A DNA stretch of 20,819 nucleotides from JBGPYB01 sp041493035 (GTDB lineage: Bacteria; Acidobacteriota; Vicinamibacteria; Fen-336). The notes below the pieces were generated by a model, which saw only the letters and a list, made by a program, of their open reading frames with translations, searched no databases and had not been told where the DNA came from. The stretch lies in assembly GCA_041493035.1 (NCBI GenBank), contig JBGPYB010000082.1, forward strand, positions 1 to 20,819, written 5' to 3'. Below, piece by piece: positions 1 through 6,251 of the stretch. The first letter of the stretch is position 1; the number at the start of each line of letters is the position of its first letter. Made by a program: the position numbers and the translations under genes.

Positions 1-5
1 CCCAT
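1..5 (-). CDS. Probable start of the next gene (only its first codon is in the window)
   Basis: On the minus strand a GGAGGG Shine-Dalgarno sequence (positions 19-14) is followed after 8 nt by ATG at 5-3, just downstream of the TAA stop of the 614-aa protein. This looks like the start of a further gene of the mobilization operon, with nearly all of it outside the window. Nothing can be said about the product. Confidence 0.35.
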
Positions 6-19
6 GACAGTCTCCCTCC

Positions 20-1864
20 TTACTCACCTCTGGAACGGAACCGGCTCACCGTGCGACCAAGCTCCCGCATCAGCCGGAAGGGCTTGGGAAGCGCCTCCGA
101 GAGCTTGCTGAAGGCGGCTCGAACAAGGTCCTTCGCCGCCCGTTCTGGATCCTGCTCGGCCTGGCGGATGATCTGCGGCACTTGGCGAGCGGCCGCCACG
201 CCGCGCAAAAGCCCGGGTACCAGCTCCTTCGCCGCACCAATACGAGTCGGCGCGACTTGCGCGAGCGATTGATGAAAGCCCGCCAGGAAGCGCTGTTGAA
301 ACTGCGGCGAGCGGAGCTGGTCCCGGGTCCATCCGAGCTTCTCGGGCACGAGGATCTGCACGTCGAGAGATTTCCCGCGAGCTGAGTAGAGGAAGTTGTC
401 GCGGATCCCTTCTCGCTCCAAGAACGGATAGGCGCGGTCTACGGCCCTTTGGACGACGTGGGCAGACTCCTCAGCGCTCAGGCCCATTCGCTCCAGCTGT
501 TCGGCCCCGGTCGGAACCTGCAAGCGAACGGAAAGGACGCGCTCATTGCCCCAGTCCCGCTCCGAGGTCTGGAGTCGGCTCAGTGCCTCCGGCCGTTCGT
601 CATCCCCCGCCCGGGCGCCGATTCGGTCGTCGCGTTCGTTGTCTCGATCGAGGGTTACGACGACGGCAGGTGCGACCGTCGGGCTGCCGTCCTCGGAACG
701 CTGGGGTACCGGAACTCTTCGGCCCGCCTCGGGCTCTCTCTCTTGGACCCGCGCCTCGATCCGGCCCAGCTCGTTGGCGCGAGCGCCCGCCGCGGGGTCC
801 AGGCTCGGTGCAAGACGCCGGATTTCCTCAGGGAGCCGCGCTTCGAGAGCCGCCCGCAGTAACTCCGGTTCGATGCTGCCGGGGGGACGATTGGGCTGGC
901 TGCGTTGATTGAAGTACACCGTCGCGTGGAGGTCTCGACCGGCTGGCCACGAGACCACCGCCACGCGCTTGTCCTTCTCGTCAGGAAAGCCGGCGGCCCG
1001 CGAAGCGGCGGTCTCCAGCAGAGACCGACGCTGCGCCTCCAGAGGTCCTCGGAGGTAGCGACTGCCTCCTTCGATCCTGAGTCGGACCACGTCGAAGACC
1101 TGTCGTGTCTCCATGTCGCGGAGGTTGACGGATGGGCCTGCCCCACGGCTCCAAGCCGCCCGAGCTTCGCGCACCTGGCCGACGGCGTCGGCCAATTCCT
1201 TCGGCGTCGCCTTCCCGGCTAGTCGTTCGGTGTAGACAGCAAACAGGCGGGCGGAGGCGCGGGACCATTCCTGCCGGAGGCGCTGTGCCGCCGGGTCGAG
1301 AACCGATACTCGGTCTTGGCCAGGCCCACGCTCCAGGCCACGTACCTGACCGCGACTGAGGTTGAACGCGCGCTCCACTTCGCGAGTCCAGGCACCCTCG
1401 AAGCGCCGGGCATCCTCACGAGTGAGCGCAGGTAGCGGCCCGCCATCCAAGCGGCGAGAGCTCAGGTAGACATGTGCCACGGGCTCCAGGCCTTCGCGCG
1501 CCGATGGCTCGAACCGCACCAAGTAGGCGCCCTGCGCTCGTGGAAGCTCCCGAAGGATGGTGTTGCGTGCAGCCTCCTCGAGACGCGACTCGACCGCGCG
1601 TGGCTCGAGGGTGGAGAGTCTCTCCGCGAGTTGCGGCTCGACTCGGAGGGTCATTCGCGCGAACTGGCCCGACGGGGCGTGAAACGCGTCCTCCCTGAAG
1701 AGGTTCGTTAGCCTGATCACGTCCTCGCGCGCCTCAAAGAAACGCGCGCCGAGCGGCTGGAACACAACCTCGCGCGTCGTGTCGAGGCGGCTGCGGGCCA
1801 GGTCCTTCAGCCCGCGTTCGGCCAGGTCGTGGGCGCGGAAGCTCCGGATGGAGACGCGGTCCAC
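20..1864 (-). CDS. Large mobilization-associated protein: catalytically dead relaxase paralogue with repeated HUH-like domains
   Basis: A 614-aa protein of no family I recognise by name. Residues about 68-168 align almost without gaps to residues 71-170 of the relaxase encoded two genes upstream (for example AERLSTLEPRA against AERFARLDGRL, and GAWTREVERAF against GRWEREVLREL). The relaxase metal-binding cluster HPHVH becomes EPVAH, so only one histidine (H131) remains. Two further segments (about 256-352 and 441-538) show the same strand-helix-strand-strand-helix pattern, suggesting three tandem copies. The C-terminal tail (571-611; DPERAAKDL, then LPKPFR) matches the relaxase tail (252-291; DPERAARRM, then VPKPIR). 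The GTG start directly abuts the TAG stop of the preceding RHH gene, and GGAGG lies 5 nt upstream. I infer a DNA-binding or structural role at oriT rather than nicking. Homology to the relaxase is seen in the sequence; function is inference. Confidence 0.8.
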   Translation of the reverse strand: MDRVSIRSFRAHDLAERGLKDLARSRLDTTREVVFQPLGARFFEAREDVIRLTNLFREDAFHAPSGQFARMTLRVEPQLAERLSTLEPRAVESRLEEAARNTILRELPRAQGAYLVRFEPSAREGLEPVAHVYLSSRRLDGGPLPALTREDARRFEGAWTREVERAFNLSRGQVRGLERGPGQDRVSVLDPAAQRLRQEWSRASARLFAVYTERLAGKATPKELADAVGQVREARAAWSRGAGPSVNLRDMETRQVFDVVRLRIEGGSRYLRGPLEAQRRSLLETAASRAAGFPDEKDKRVAVVSWPAGRDLHATVYFNQRSQPNRPPGSIEPELLRAALEARLPEEIRRLAPSLDPAAGARANELGRIEARVQEREPEAGRRVPVPQRSEDGSPTVAPAVVVTLDRDNERDDRIGARAGDDERPEALSRLQTSERDWGNERVLSVRLQVPTGAEQLERMGLSAEESAHVVQRAVDRAYPFLEREGIRDNFLYSARGKSLDVQILVPEKLGWTRDQLRSPQFQQRFLAGFHQSLAQVAPTRIGAAKELVPGLLRGVAAARQVPQIIRQAEQDPERAAKDLVRAAFSKLSEALPKPFRLMRELGRTVSRFRSRGE

Positions 1865-2272
1865 CTACCCCTCCAGATTCCCCGCGAGCGCCCCCGGGGA
1901 GAACAGCCCGCGCTCAGCGAGCTGCCCCTGCCACTCCTCGTCGGCGACCAGGCGGCCTTCCGCGAGCAGCTCGTCCTCCGACACCCGGAGCCCGCCCGTC
2001 TGGGCCGCCCAATGGGTCAGGATTCGCTGCGTCCCGAGGGCCGCTGGCCCGAGGACGTCGACCATCTGCTTGAGGTCGCGCAGGTCCCGCTGGAGGTCCT
2101 CGAAGTCCTCCTTGATGCCGGTGCGCTGGCGCTCGGCGAACTCGAGGCCCAGGTAGAGCAGCGCGGAAATCGCTTCGCCGACGGTGAGCCCTTCGCGGCC
2201 CGCGTACGCGCCGACGCGCTCGTGCAAGCCGTCATCGAGCCTGACGCCAACCTCGTCTCTCTTTGGTTCCAT
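1865..2272 (-). CDS. RHH-type mobilization accessory protein 2
   Basis: A 135-aa protein. Residues about 8-45 (VGVRLDDGLHERVGAYAGRE, then LTVGEAISALLYLGLEF) have the strand-helix-turn-helix look of ribbon-helix-helix or MobC-like DNA-binding proteins. A middle helix rich in charged residues (about 50-70) could form a coiled coil. The C-terminal part (VDVLGPAALGTQRILTHW, then SEDELLAE) is clearly related to the C-terminus of RHH protein 1 (VDILGPPTFGMLRLLAHW, then NEDELLAE), so the two are paralogues. The ATG start has GGAGG 5 nt upstream. It lies 15 nt after the relaxase gene and directly abuts the 614-aa gene, the same arrangement as RHH1-relaxase. It is likely an accessory protein recruiting its partner to DNA, though it could also act as an autorepressor. 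Confidence 0.8.
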   Translation of the reverse strand: MEPKRDEVGVRLDDGLHERVGAYAGREGLTVGEAISALLYLGLEFAERQRTGIKEDFEDLQRDLRDLKQMVDVLGPAALGTQRILTHWAAQTGGLRVSEDELLAEGRLVADEEWQGQLAERGLFSPGALAGNLEG

Positions 2273-2287
2273 TCGTTCCTCCGTTTC

Positions 2288-3166
2288 CTATCGAACCCTG
2301 AGTCCCAGTGACCTGGCGCCGCGGAGCATCCACAGCGCCTCCCGGATTGGCTTCGGCACGAGGCCAGTCGCCAAACGAAACGTCATGCGTCGCGCGGCTC
2401 GCTCCGGATCGCGCGTAAAGGCGTTCAGCCGCAGGCCCGGCCGCATCAGCCGGTCCAGCCAGCGCCTTCCCATTCCCGCGAGCCGACGCGCCTTCTTAGT
2501 TCTGAGGAAGAAGACGCCAACTGGCCCCAGGGGACGACGCGGCCGTGTCTTCGCCGGCATGAGCGGGAGCTGGCGCACGCGGTCCTGCGGGCGATGCGGA
2601 GTCAGGGCCTGGACCGGCATGCGCTCATTTCGCGCGTGTTCGATCCGCCGCTCCTGGCGCTCCAGCTCCCGGAGAACCTCCCTCTCCCAGCGTCCTCTGA
2701 CCGCCTGGATCGCCCGGGGCGAGAGGTGCGTCGGTGATCTGTCCTCGAATCGAGGACTCAGAAGAGCGTGGACGTGCGGGTGCGCCGGCCGGTCCTCGCC
2801 GCCGTGTTGGTGGACCGCAAAGACGCCTTGGACGCCACGGGCCGCACCGCGAAACGTCTTGCGCACGGCGTCTGCCAGCACGCGTTCGGCCAGGCGGCCG
2901 TCCAGCCGCGCGAAGCGCTCGGCCGTACGGGTGTCGACGGTCAGGATGAAGCGGAAGTAGACAGGGTTCCGGAGGCCTCGGGCATCTTCGAGCAGGGCCT
3001 TTCGGATCGCCTTCTCGTCGCCGCGGAAGGCCCGGTATCGGGGGTCGATCCCGTACAGCTCACGTCGCTGTCCGTCGCGCAGTCCCTCCTCCCGATGCGC
3101 GATGTAGCGGACCTGGTCCGCCGCTCGCTTCGGGCTGTGGTGGTAGCGCGCCTCGACGAAGAACAC
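2288..3166 (-). CDS. MOBP-type relaxase / mobilization nuclease
   Basis: A 292-aa protein. Relaxases nick one strand at oriT and stay covalently linked to the 5' end through a tyrosine. The N-terminal segment QVRYIAHREEG resembles motif I of RP4 TraI (ELVKYITDEQG), so Y21 is the likely catalytic tyrosine. The three-histidine motif is VFAVHQHGGEDRPAHPHVH, with H119/H121, H129, H131 and H133 as candidate metal ligands. The C-terminal half is strongly basic and ends with a tail (252-291) shared with the neighbouring 614-aa protein. It is short next to TraI-class relaxases and has no helicase or primase domain. The GTG start directly follows the TGA of RHH1, with GAGAGG about 6 nt upstream, implying translational coupling. 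The fold and motifs are visible; assignment to MOBP rests on motif resemblance. Confidence 0.85.
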   Translation of the reverse strand: MFFVEARYHHSPKRAADQVRYIAHREEGLRDGQRRELYGIDPRYRAFRGDEKAIRKALLEDARGLRNPVYFRFILTVDTRTAERFARLDGRLAERVLADAVRKTFRGAARGVQGVFAVHQHGGEDRPAHPHVHALLSPRFEDRSPTHLSPRAIQAVRGRWEREVLRELERQERRIEHARNERMPVQALTPHRPQDRVRQLPLMPAKTRPRRPLGPVGVFFLRTKKARRLAGMGRRWLDRLMRPGLRLNAFTRDPERAARRMTFRLATGLVPKPIREALWMLRGARSLGLRVR

Positions 3167-3673
3167 TCAGGGCCTCTCTTTCCGTTCCCCTGCACTGGAG
3201 GTCTCTTGCAGGGTTCGTTCCGCGTCGGCGACCGCCTGCTCCCACTCGTCGGCGCCGACCGTGCGGAGCTCCGCGAGCAGCTCGTCCTCATTCACCTTCA
3301 CTCCGCCGCCCTGGGTCGACCAATGGGCCAGGAGACGGAGCATTCCGAACGTGGGTGGGCCGAGGATGTCCACGGCGGCCCGAAGTCCGTCGACTGCCTC
3401 CAGCAGTTCGTCCGCCCTGCCGCCGGGGACGCCTTCGCGCTCGCGAATCGTCTCCCTGGCGATCGCGAGGTAGTGGTTGGCGGCGCGGGAGCGGGTGATG
3501 CCGTGGGCCTCGGCGTAGGCGTCGATCTCGCTCCGCAGCGTCGAGTCGACCTTCAGGCCGATGAGGCACAAACGGCTCGCCTCCGCGCCGTTTCCGCCCT
3601 CGGGAGGTTTCGGTTCGGCAGGCCGCGGCGCGCCCTGGGTGGGAGCCTTGCGGGGGTGCGTGCGAGCCTTCAT
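3167..3673 (-). CDS. RHH-type mobilization accessory protein 1
   Basis: About 168 aa from the ATG at 3673, chosen because GGAGG lies 4 nt upstream and the codon overlaps the preceding ORF as ATGA. An in-frame GTG at 3754 would add 27 residues with only a weak ribosome site. The N-terminus is basic and Pro-rich and probably disordered. It is followed by an RHH-like segment (LCLIGLKVDSTLRSEIDAYA, then HGITRSRAANHYL) typical of TraJ/MobC-like relaxosome proteins. The C-terminal motif VDILGPPTFGMLRLLAHW plus NEDELLAE is shared with RHH protein 2. The TGA stop directly abuts the relaxase GTG. It probably binds an inverted repeat in the adjacent oriT region and brings in the relaxase; autoregulation is also possible. 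Confidence 0.8.
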   Translation of the reverse strand: MKARTHPRKAPTQGAPRPAEPKPPEGGNGAEASRLCLIGLKVDSTLRSEIDAYAEAHGITRSRAANHYLAIARETIREREGVPGGRADELLEAVDGLRAAVDILGPPTFGMLRLLAHWSTQGGGVKVNEDELLAELRTVGADEWEQAVADAERTLQETSSAGERKERP

Positions 3674-3981
3674 GCGACCTCCGAGAGACACGATCGGAGG
3701 AGCTGTTCGACGCTCGTCTGGTGACTTGCCGTGGCGCTGACGAGGCGCTTCCACGCCCTCGGAGTAAGTTCTATTCGGAGTCGTTCAGTGAGGCTTGCGG
3801 CGCCCCATTCGGAGGCCGAAGCGGGCTCTGAAGCCGTCCCGAGCGCGGTTGCTGGGTTAACCGGACTGACTGAGGGTAAGTCCTTTGTCCAGTGCGGAGT
3901 GGACACGGAGCGCACGGCGGGGTTAACCCGCTTTATCTTGCAGCGCTCTGTCGTTCGGGCCGGTTTCGGGGCGAGACACAT
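3670..3981 (-). CDS. Small protein with an RHH-like C-terminus, overlapping the putative oriT
   Basis: A 103-aa ORF whose TGA overlaps the ATG of RHH protein 1 (ATGA), a typical coupled arrangement. The last 40 residues (SLTERLRIELTPRAWKRLVS, then TSVEQLLRSCLSE) look like a ribbon-helix-helix domain: one strand and two helices. The first 60 residues are low-complexity (many Ser, Pro, Thr, Ala) and overlap palindromes and the nic-like site, so they may not be translated. AGGAG lies 8 nt before the ATG at 3981, supporting that start; in-frame GTG codons near residues 23 and 26 are alternatives. If real, it would be the first gene of the mobilization operon and possibly its repressor. I recognise no named family. 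Confidence 0.5.
   Translation of the reverse strand: MCLAPKPARTTERCKIKRVNPAVRSVSTPHWTKDLPSVSPVNPATALGTASEPASASEWGAASLTERLRIELTPRAWKRLVSATASHQTSVEQLLRSCLSEVA
3854..3941 (+). other. Candidate origin of transfer (oriT) with MOBP-like nic site
   Basis: On the plus strand TATCTTGC (3934-3941) differs by one base from the MOBP consensus nic TATCCTG/C, placing a possible nick between 3940 and 3941. A small inverted repeat GCGGG-gttaa-CCCGC (3917-3931) ends 9 nt before the nick, close to the RP4 geometry. Further elements to the left are the 6-bp inverted repeat TGTCCA/TGGACA (3886-3891 and 3900-3905), and GGGTTAACC repeated at 3854-3862 and 3920-3928. The site lies at the head of an operon encoding RHH proteins and a MOBP-like relaxase, as expected for oriT. 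The motif match and repeats are seen; function is inferred. Confidence 0.45.
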
Positions 3982-3983
3982 CG

Positions 3984-3993
3984 GGAGCGCTCC
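3984..3993. promoter_or_regulatory. Palindrome GGAGCGCTCC over the ribosome-binding site of the 103-aa ORF
   Basis: A perfect 10-bp palindrome covers the AGGAG ribosome site for the ATG at 3981. It could sequester the ribosome site in RNA or act as an operator for one of the RHH proteins. Only the symmetry is visible. Confidence 0.3.
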
Positions 3994-4048
3994 TAACGAC
4001 GGTTGAGGGGAGAGGGTCCGCCGGGGTTGGCGGGAAGGGTGGGCGTGT

Positions 4049-4060
4049 ATACGGCCGTAT
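4049..4060. promoter_or_regulatory. Candidate operator: 12-bp palindrome ATACGGCCGTAT
   Basis: A perfect 12-bp palindrome in the 154-bp gap between the 80-aa RHH gene and the mobilization operon. On the minus strand it overlaps TATACA, a -10-like hexamer, about 70 nt upstream of the first mobilization ORF. RHH regulators commonly bind short palindromes like this and repress their own operon. No convincing -35 box was found, so the promoter part is tentative. Confidence 0.4.
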
Positions 4061-4070
4061 TACGGGACGA

Positions 4071-4101
4071 CGCCGGCGGGGCGGGTCTCGCCCCGCCGGC
4101 G
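4071..4101. terminator. Strong GC-rich hairpin after the 80-aa RHH gene
   Basis: Perfect 13-bp arms CGCCGGCGGGGCG / CGCCCCGCCGGCG flank a 5-nt loop (ggtct). The hairpin sits 34 nt past the stop codon of the 80-aa RHH gene on the minus strand. There is no U-tract on either side, so it may be a Rho-assisted or weak intrinsic terminator, or a structural part of the oriT/regulatory region. Confidence 0.5.
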
Positions 4102-4135
4102 GTAACTACGTCCTGCAGGGAGGGCGCCACGGCGG

Positions 4136-4378
4136 CTATGCGACCCCGCGGACGGCGCTGGCCACGTGCGGGGCCACCTTGGAACCGAGAGACTTCTGAA
4201 AGTCCGCGTCCTGCTGCAGGGCGATCTCGATCGCCTGGGTGATGACGTAGGTGCGGTCGGTGCTGCCACCGAGGTACTTCGCGTACTGCTCGACGGCCCG
4301 GACTAGTTCGGCGGGAAGCCGAAGGCTCACGGTCTCGAGCTCGAGCGCGGCCTTGGGCTGAATGCGACGTCGTGCCAC
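4136..4378 (-). CDS. Small RHH (CopG/MetJ-like) DNA-binding protein
   Basis: An 80-aa protein from GTG at 4378. That start is chosen because AAGGAGG lies 4 nt upstream; the longer frame to GTG 4519 has no ribosome site and adds a Pro-rich stretch. Residues about 14-55 (LETVSLRLPAELVRAVEQYA, then DRTYVITQAIEIAL) match the RHH pattern: one strand followed by two helices. Proteins like this control plasmid copy number, partition or toxin-antitoxin expression, or act as relaxosome accessories. No toxin gene follows it; the next feature is the hairpin and palindromic region. It may regulate the mobilization operon downstream. Confidence 0.75.
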   Translation of the reverse strand: MARRRIQPKAALELETVSLRLPAELVRAVEQYAKYLGGSTDRTYVITQAIEIALQQDADFQKSLGSKVAPHVASAVRGVA

Positions 4379-4580
4379 TTGTCCTCCTTCCCCGAAGGGG
4401 TCCTGCTTCGGCTGGCTGACACCGGGAGGGGCAAGGGGTGTGCCGGGGGGCGGCGGGGCGCGGCCAGAGGCCGGCATCAGGTCCGACAAGGGATTACGGC
4501 CCGGGGGCGGGCCGGCCACGGACGGGGGCTCTCTCAGAATTGAGAAGGGGTCGCCGGGGCTCTCAGATGCGAGGCGCGCG
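4379..4580. other. Non-coding gap upstream of the small RHH gene
   Basis: About 200 nt without a supported gene once the RHH start is placed at 4378. It holds a 7-bp hairpin CGGCCCG-gggg-CGGGCCG (4497-4514) and a weak repeat TCTCA-gaat-TGAGA near 4532-4545. It is probably the leader or promoter of the RHH gene. No clear -35/-10 pair was seen. Confidence 0.4.
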
Positions 4581-4829
4581 TCAGGGCTGCCGGGCTCCCT
4601 CGGCCGGCTCGAGCTTCAGGTCCCGCAGGGAGACGCCGCACACCAGGCCATCGGCGTCCCACTCCACATAGACGAGCCCACCGCCGGGGCCGCTGATGAA
4701 GGTCCGCAGCTCGCCGGCTGCACGTACGGCGGTGACGGTGCCGCGGGTTCCGGGATCGGGGACGCGGTAGGAGTAGAGCACGTGGGAAACGGGGTGCGGG
4801 CTGAACACGACGCGGAGTCCTTGCACCAT
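4581..4829 (-). CDS. Hypothetical 82-aa beta-rich protein (SH3/KOW-like pattern)
   Basis: The sequence alternates short strands and turns: DPGTRGTVTAVRAAGELRTF, then LVYVEWDADGLVCGVSLRDL. This resembles small SH3-like or KOW-type barrels (GxxGxV near the start, VxWD in the middle, a final DLKLE strand), but I cannot name a family. It starts 9 nt after the RadC-like stop, with only a weak G-rich ribosome site, so it is probably cotranscribed with that gene. Position in the plasmid-like block suggests an accessory element protein. Confidence 0.6.
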   Translation of the reverse strand: MVQGLRVVFSPHPVSHVLYSYRVPDPGTRGTVTAVRAAGELRTFISGPGGGLVYVEWDADGLVCGVSLRDLKLEPAEGARQP

Positions 4830-4838
4830 GGCGCGCCC

Positions 4839-5306
4839 CTACAAGATCCCGCGCTCGCGGAGGCTCACGTAGCGGCCCGCCTCGCCGAGGATCACGTGGT
4901 CGAGAACTTCGATACCGAGAAGCTGTCCGCCTGACGCGAGCCGGCGCGTCAAGGCGATGTCCTCGGCCGATGGCTCGGGGTCGCCGCTCGGGTGGTTGTG
5001 GGTCAGCAAGAGGGCGGCGCATCCGGCCAGGATCGCGGGCTTGAACACTTCGCGCGGATGGACGAGCGAGCTCGTGAGGCAACCGACGGAAACGGTGTGG
5101 AAGCCGAGGACCCGGTGTCGAACGGTGAGCAGCGCGACGGCGAACACCTCGCGGTCGGTCTCGCCGATGTACTGGGCCAGGAGCGGCGCGGCTTCGGAGG
5201 CCACGCGGATCTGTGGGCGATCGGCCAGTTTCACGCCGCGCTCGCGGACCAGGGCAATCCGGAAGCCGGGGATGGTGTACGGGCGGGTTGGGTTGGTGGT
5301 CGGCAT
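4839..5306 (-). CDS. radC: Short RadC-like JAB (MPN+) domain protein
   Basis: A 155-aa protein matching the C-terminal JAB/MPN domain of RadC. The metal-binding JAMM signature is present as THNHPSGDPEPSAED, preceded by an acidic residue in TDREVFAVALL. The N-terminal helix-hairpin-helix region of chromosomal RadC (usually about 220 aa in total) is absent. Short RadC proteins of this kind are frequent on plasmids, integrative elements and defence islands; their biochemical role is unsettled despite the DNA-repair name. ATG at 5306 is the only good start; its ribosome site is weak. It lies downstream of the SpoVG-like gene and a strong hairpin, and 9 nt upstream of the 82-aa gene. Confidence 0.9.
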   Translation of the reverse strand: MPTTNPTRPYTIPGFRIALVRERGVKLADRPQIRVASEAAPLLAQYIGETDREVFAVALLTVRHRVLGFHTVSVGCLTSSLVHPREVFKPAILAGCAALLLTHNHPSGDPEPSAEDIALTRRLASGGQLLGIEVLDHVILGEAGRYVSLRERGIL

Positions 5307-5325
5307 GGCGTCACAGGCGAAAGAC

Positions 5326-5357
5326 GGGCGGGGGCGGCTCTCCCTCCGCCCCCGCCC
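5326..5357. terminator. 12-bp GC hairpin between the SpoVG-like and RadC-like genes
   Basis: Arms GGGCGGGGGCGG (5326-5337) and CCGCCCCCGCCC (5346-5357) pair perfectly around an 8-nt loop. On the minus strand it begins 6 nt after the SpoVG-like stop and is followed by GTCTTTCG, a short U-rich stretch. It could terminate or attenuate transcription before RadC, or protect the upstream mRNA end. Confidence 0.55.
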
Positions 5358-5363
5358 CGCCTT

Positions 5364-5669
5364 TCAGGCCGCAGCCTCGACCTTGCGGTACTCGTCGAGG
5401 ATCCACGCCTTCACGCCCTTGACCGCCTCCGCGGTTCCGTCGATCGCCCGGAGGTAATCGAAATAGCGCCGCTCGGAGCCGGCGCCGAAGGCCCGCGACG
5501 GGAAGGTCACGTAGACCTCGCCCTCGGGGCTCTTCCAGAGGCAGAACCCGACGAGGCGCATCCCGGCAAGCGGGCCGTCCTCGAAGTGGACCTCGGCCTC
5601 GGTCACGAGGCGCTCGGGACCGTTTTCGCGGGGAACGAAGTGGACCTGGGCTGACTTGTTCTTCGACAT
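5364..5669 (-). CDS. SpoVG-like small protein
   Basis: A 101-aa protein. The core GPLAGMRLVGFCLWKSPEG, then VYVTFPSRAFGAGSERRYFD and a C-terminal ILDEYRKVE, follows the SpoVG pattern (strands, the MPSR-type motif here TFPSR, then a C-terminal helix ending EYxK). SpoVG proteins bind nucleic acid in Firmicutes; SpoVG-like proteins also occur on mobile elements elsewhere, with unknown role. The ATG has GAGGAG 7 nt upstream. It is the first gene of the left-hand block, preceded by a long non-coding region with strong hairpins. The resemblance is by eye and could be checked by structure prediction. Confidence 0.65.
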   Translation of the reverse strand: MSKNKSAQVHFVPRENGPERLVTEAEVHFEDGPLAGMRLVGFCLWKSPEGEVYVTFPSRAFGAGSERRYFDYLRAIDGTAEAVKGVKAWILDEYRKVEAAA

Positions 5670-5754
5670 TTGCTCTCTCCTCGGCGCCGCTCGTGAATGG
5701 CTGGGGCGCTTCAGCCTCGTCGTTTCGGGGTTTGGCCTTTAACGACTTCCTTCG

Positions 5755-5791
5755 ACCTCCCCCCGGCTCGAAGAGACAACCGGGGGGAGGT
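5755..5791. repeat. 12-bp inverted repeat upstream of the SpoVG-like gene
   Basis: ACCTCCCCCCGG (5755-5766) pairs perfectly with CCGGGGGGAGGT (5780-5791) across a 13-nt loop. Flanking CCTT and AAGG can extend the stem after a small bulge. It is 86 nt upstream of the SpoVG-like start on the minus strand, so it could be a leader structure, an upstream terminator or a replication/transfer element. Confidence 0.5.
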
Positions 5792-6126
5792 GAAGGTCCC
5801 AATGACGGCGGCCGAAGGCCGACCTCACGTCCGTGGCGACGACGGGGACGAGGCGTGAGCAGGCGTGACAGCCGGAGCGAAGCGGAGGGAACCCCGAAGG
5901 GGCTGGCGGGCGCGCGCAGCGACTCGGCCCCCAAAGGAGCACTCGGGCCACTTCGACAGGAGGACGGTCAGGACGGCGTGGGTCGGTTCAGTTCAGGGCG
6001 GCGGATCGGTCGCATGGCGCTTCGACGTGCGCTCGCGGCGAGTGGTCCCGCGGCTGAACTCACGGAACCGCGAGGGCACCCTGGTTCAGATGACGACGCG
6101 CGATGCGGCCGTGGGGGAAGGCCCCT

Positions 6127-6154
6127 CAGGGGGCCGCGCGGCGGGTGGGTGCGG
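6127..6154 (+). repeat. Direct repeat copy A (28 bp, pairs with 7701-7728)
   Basis: CAGGGGGCCGCGCGGCGG is identical in both copies, and the match extends to 28 nt with two mismatches. The core contains the palindrome GCCGCGCGGC. The two copies are in the same orientation and bracket the outer-membrane protein and lipoprotein genes. Confidence 0.55.
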
Positions 6155-6251
6155 AGGGCTTTGAGTACCCGTTGCCGGGCACGATTCGCCAGGAGGAGAC
6201 CGCCCGGCAACGCCGCGCGATCGATCTCTACGTGCACCGGCCCCCGCGCTG

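Noticed and set aside
3875..3881. GGTAAGT, similar to part of the RSF1010/MOBQ nic region
   Set aside because: The match stops after seven bases (no GTAAGTGCGCCCT-type extension), and the relaxase motifs fit MOBP, not MOBQ.
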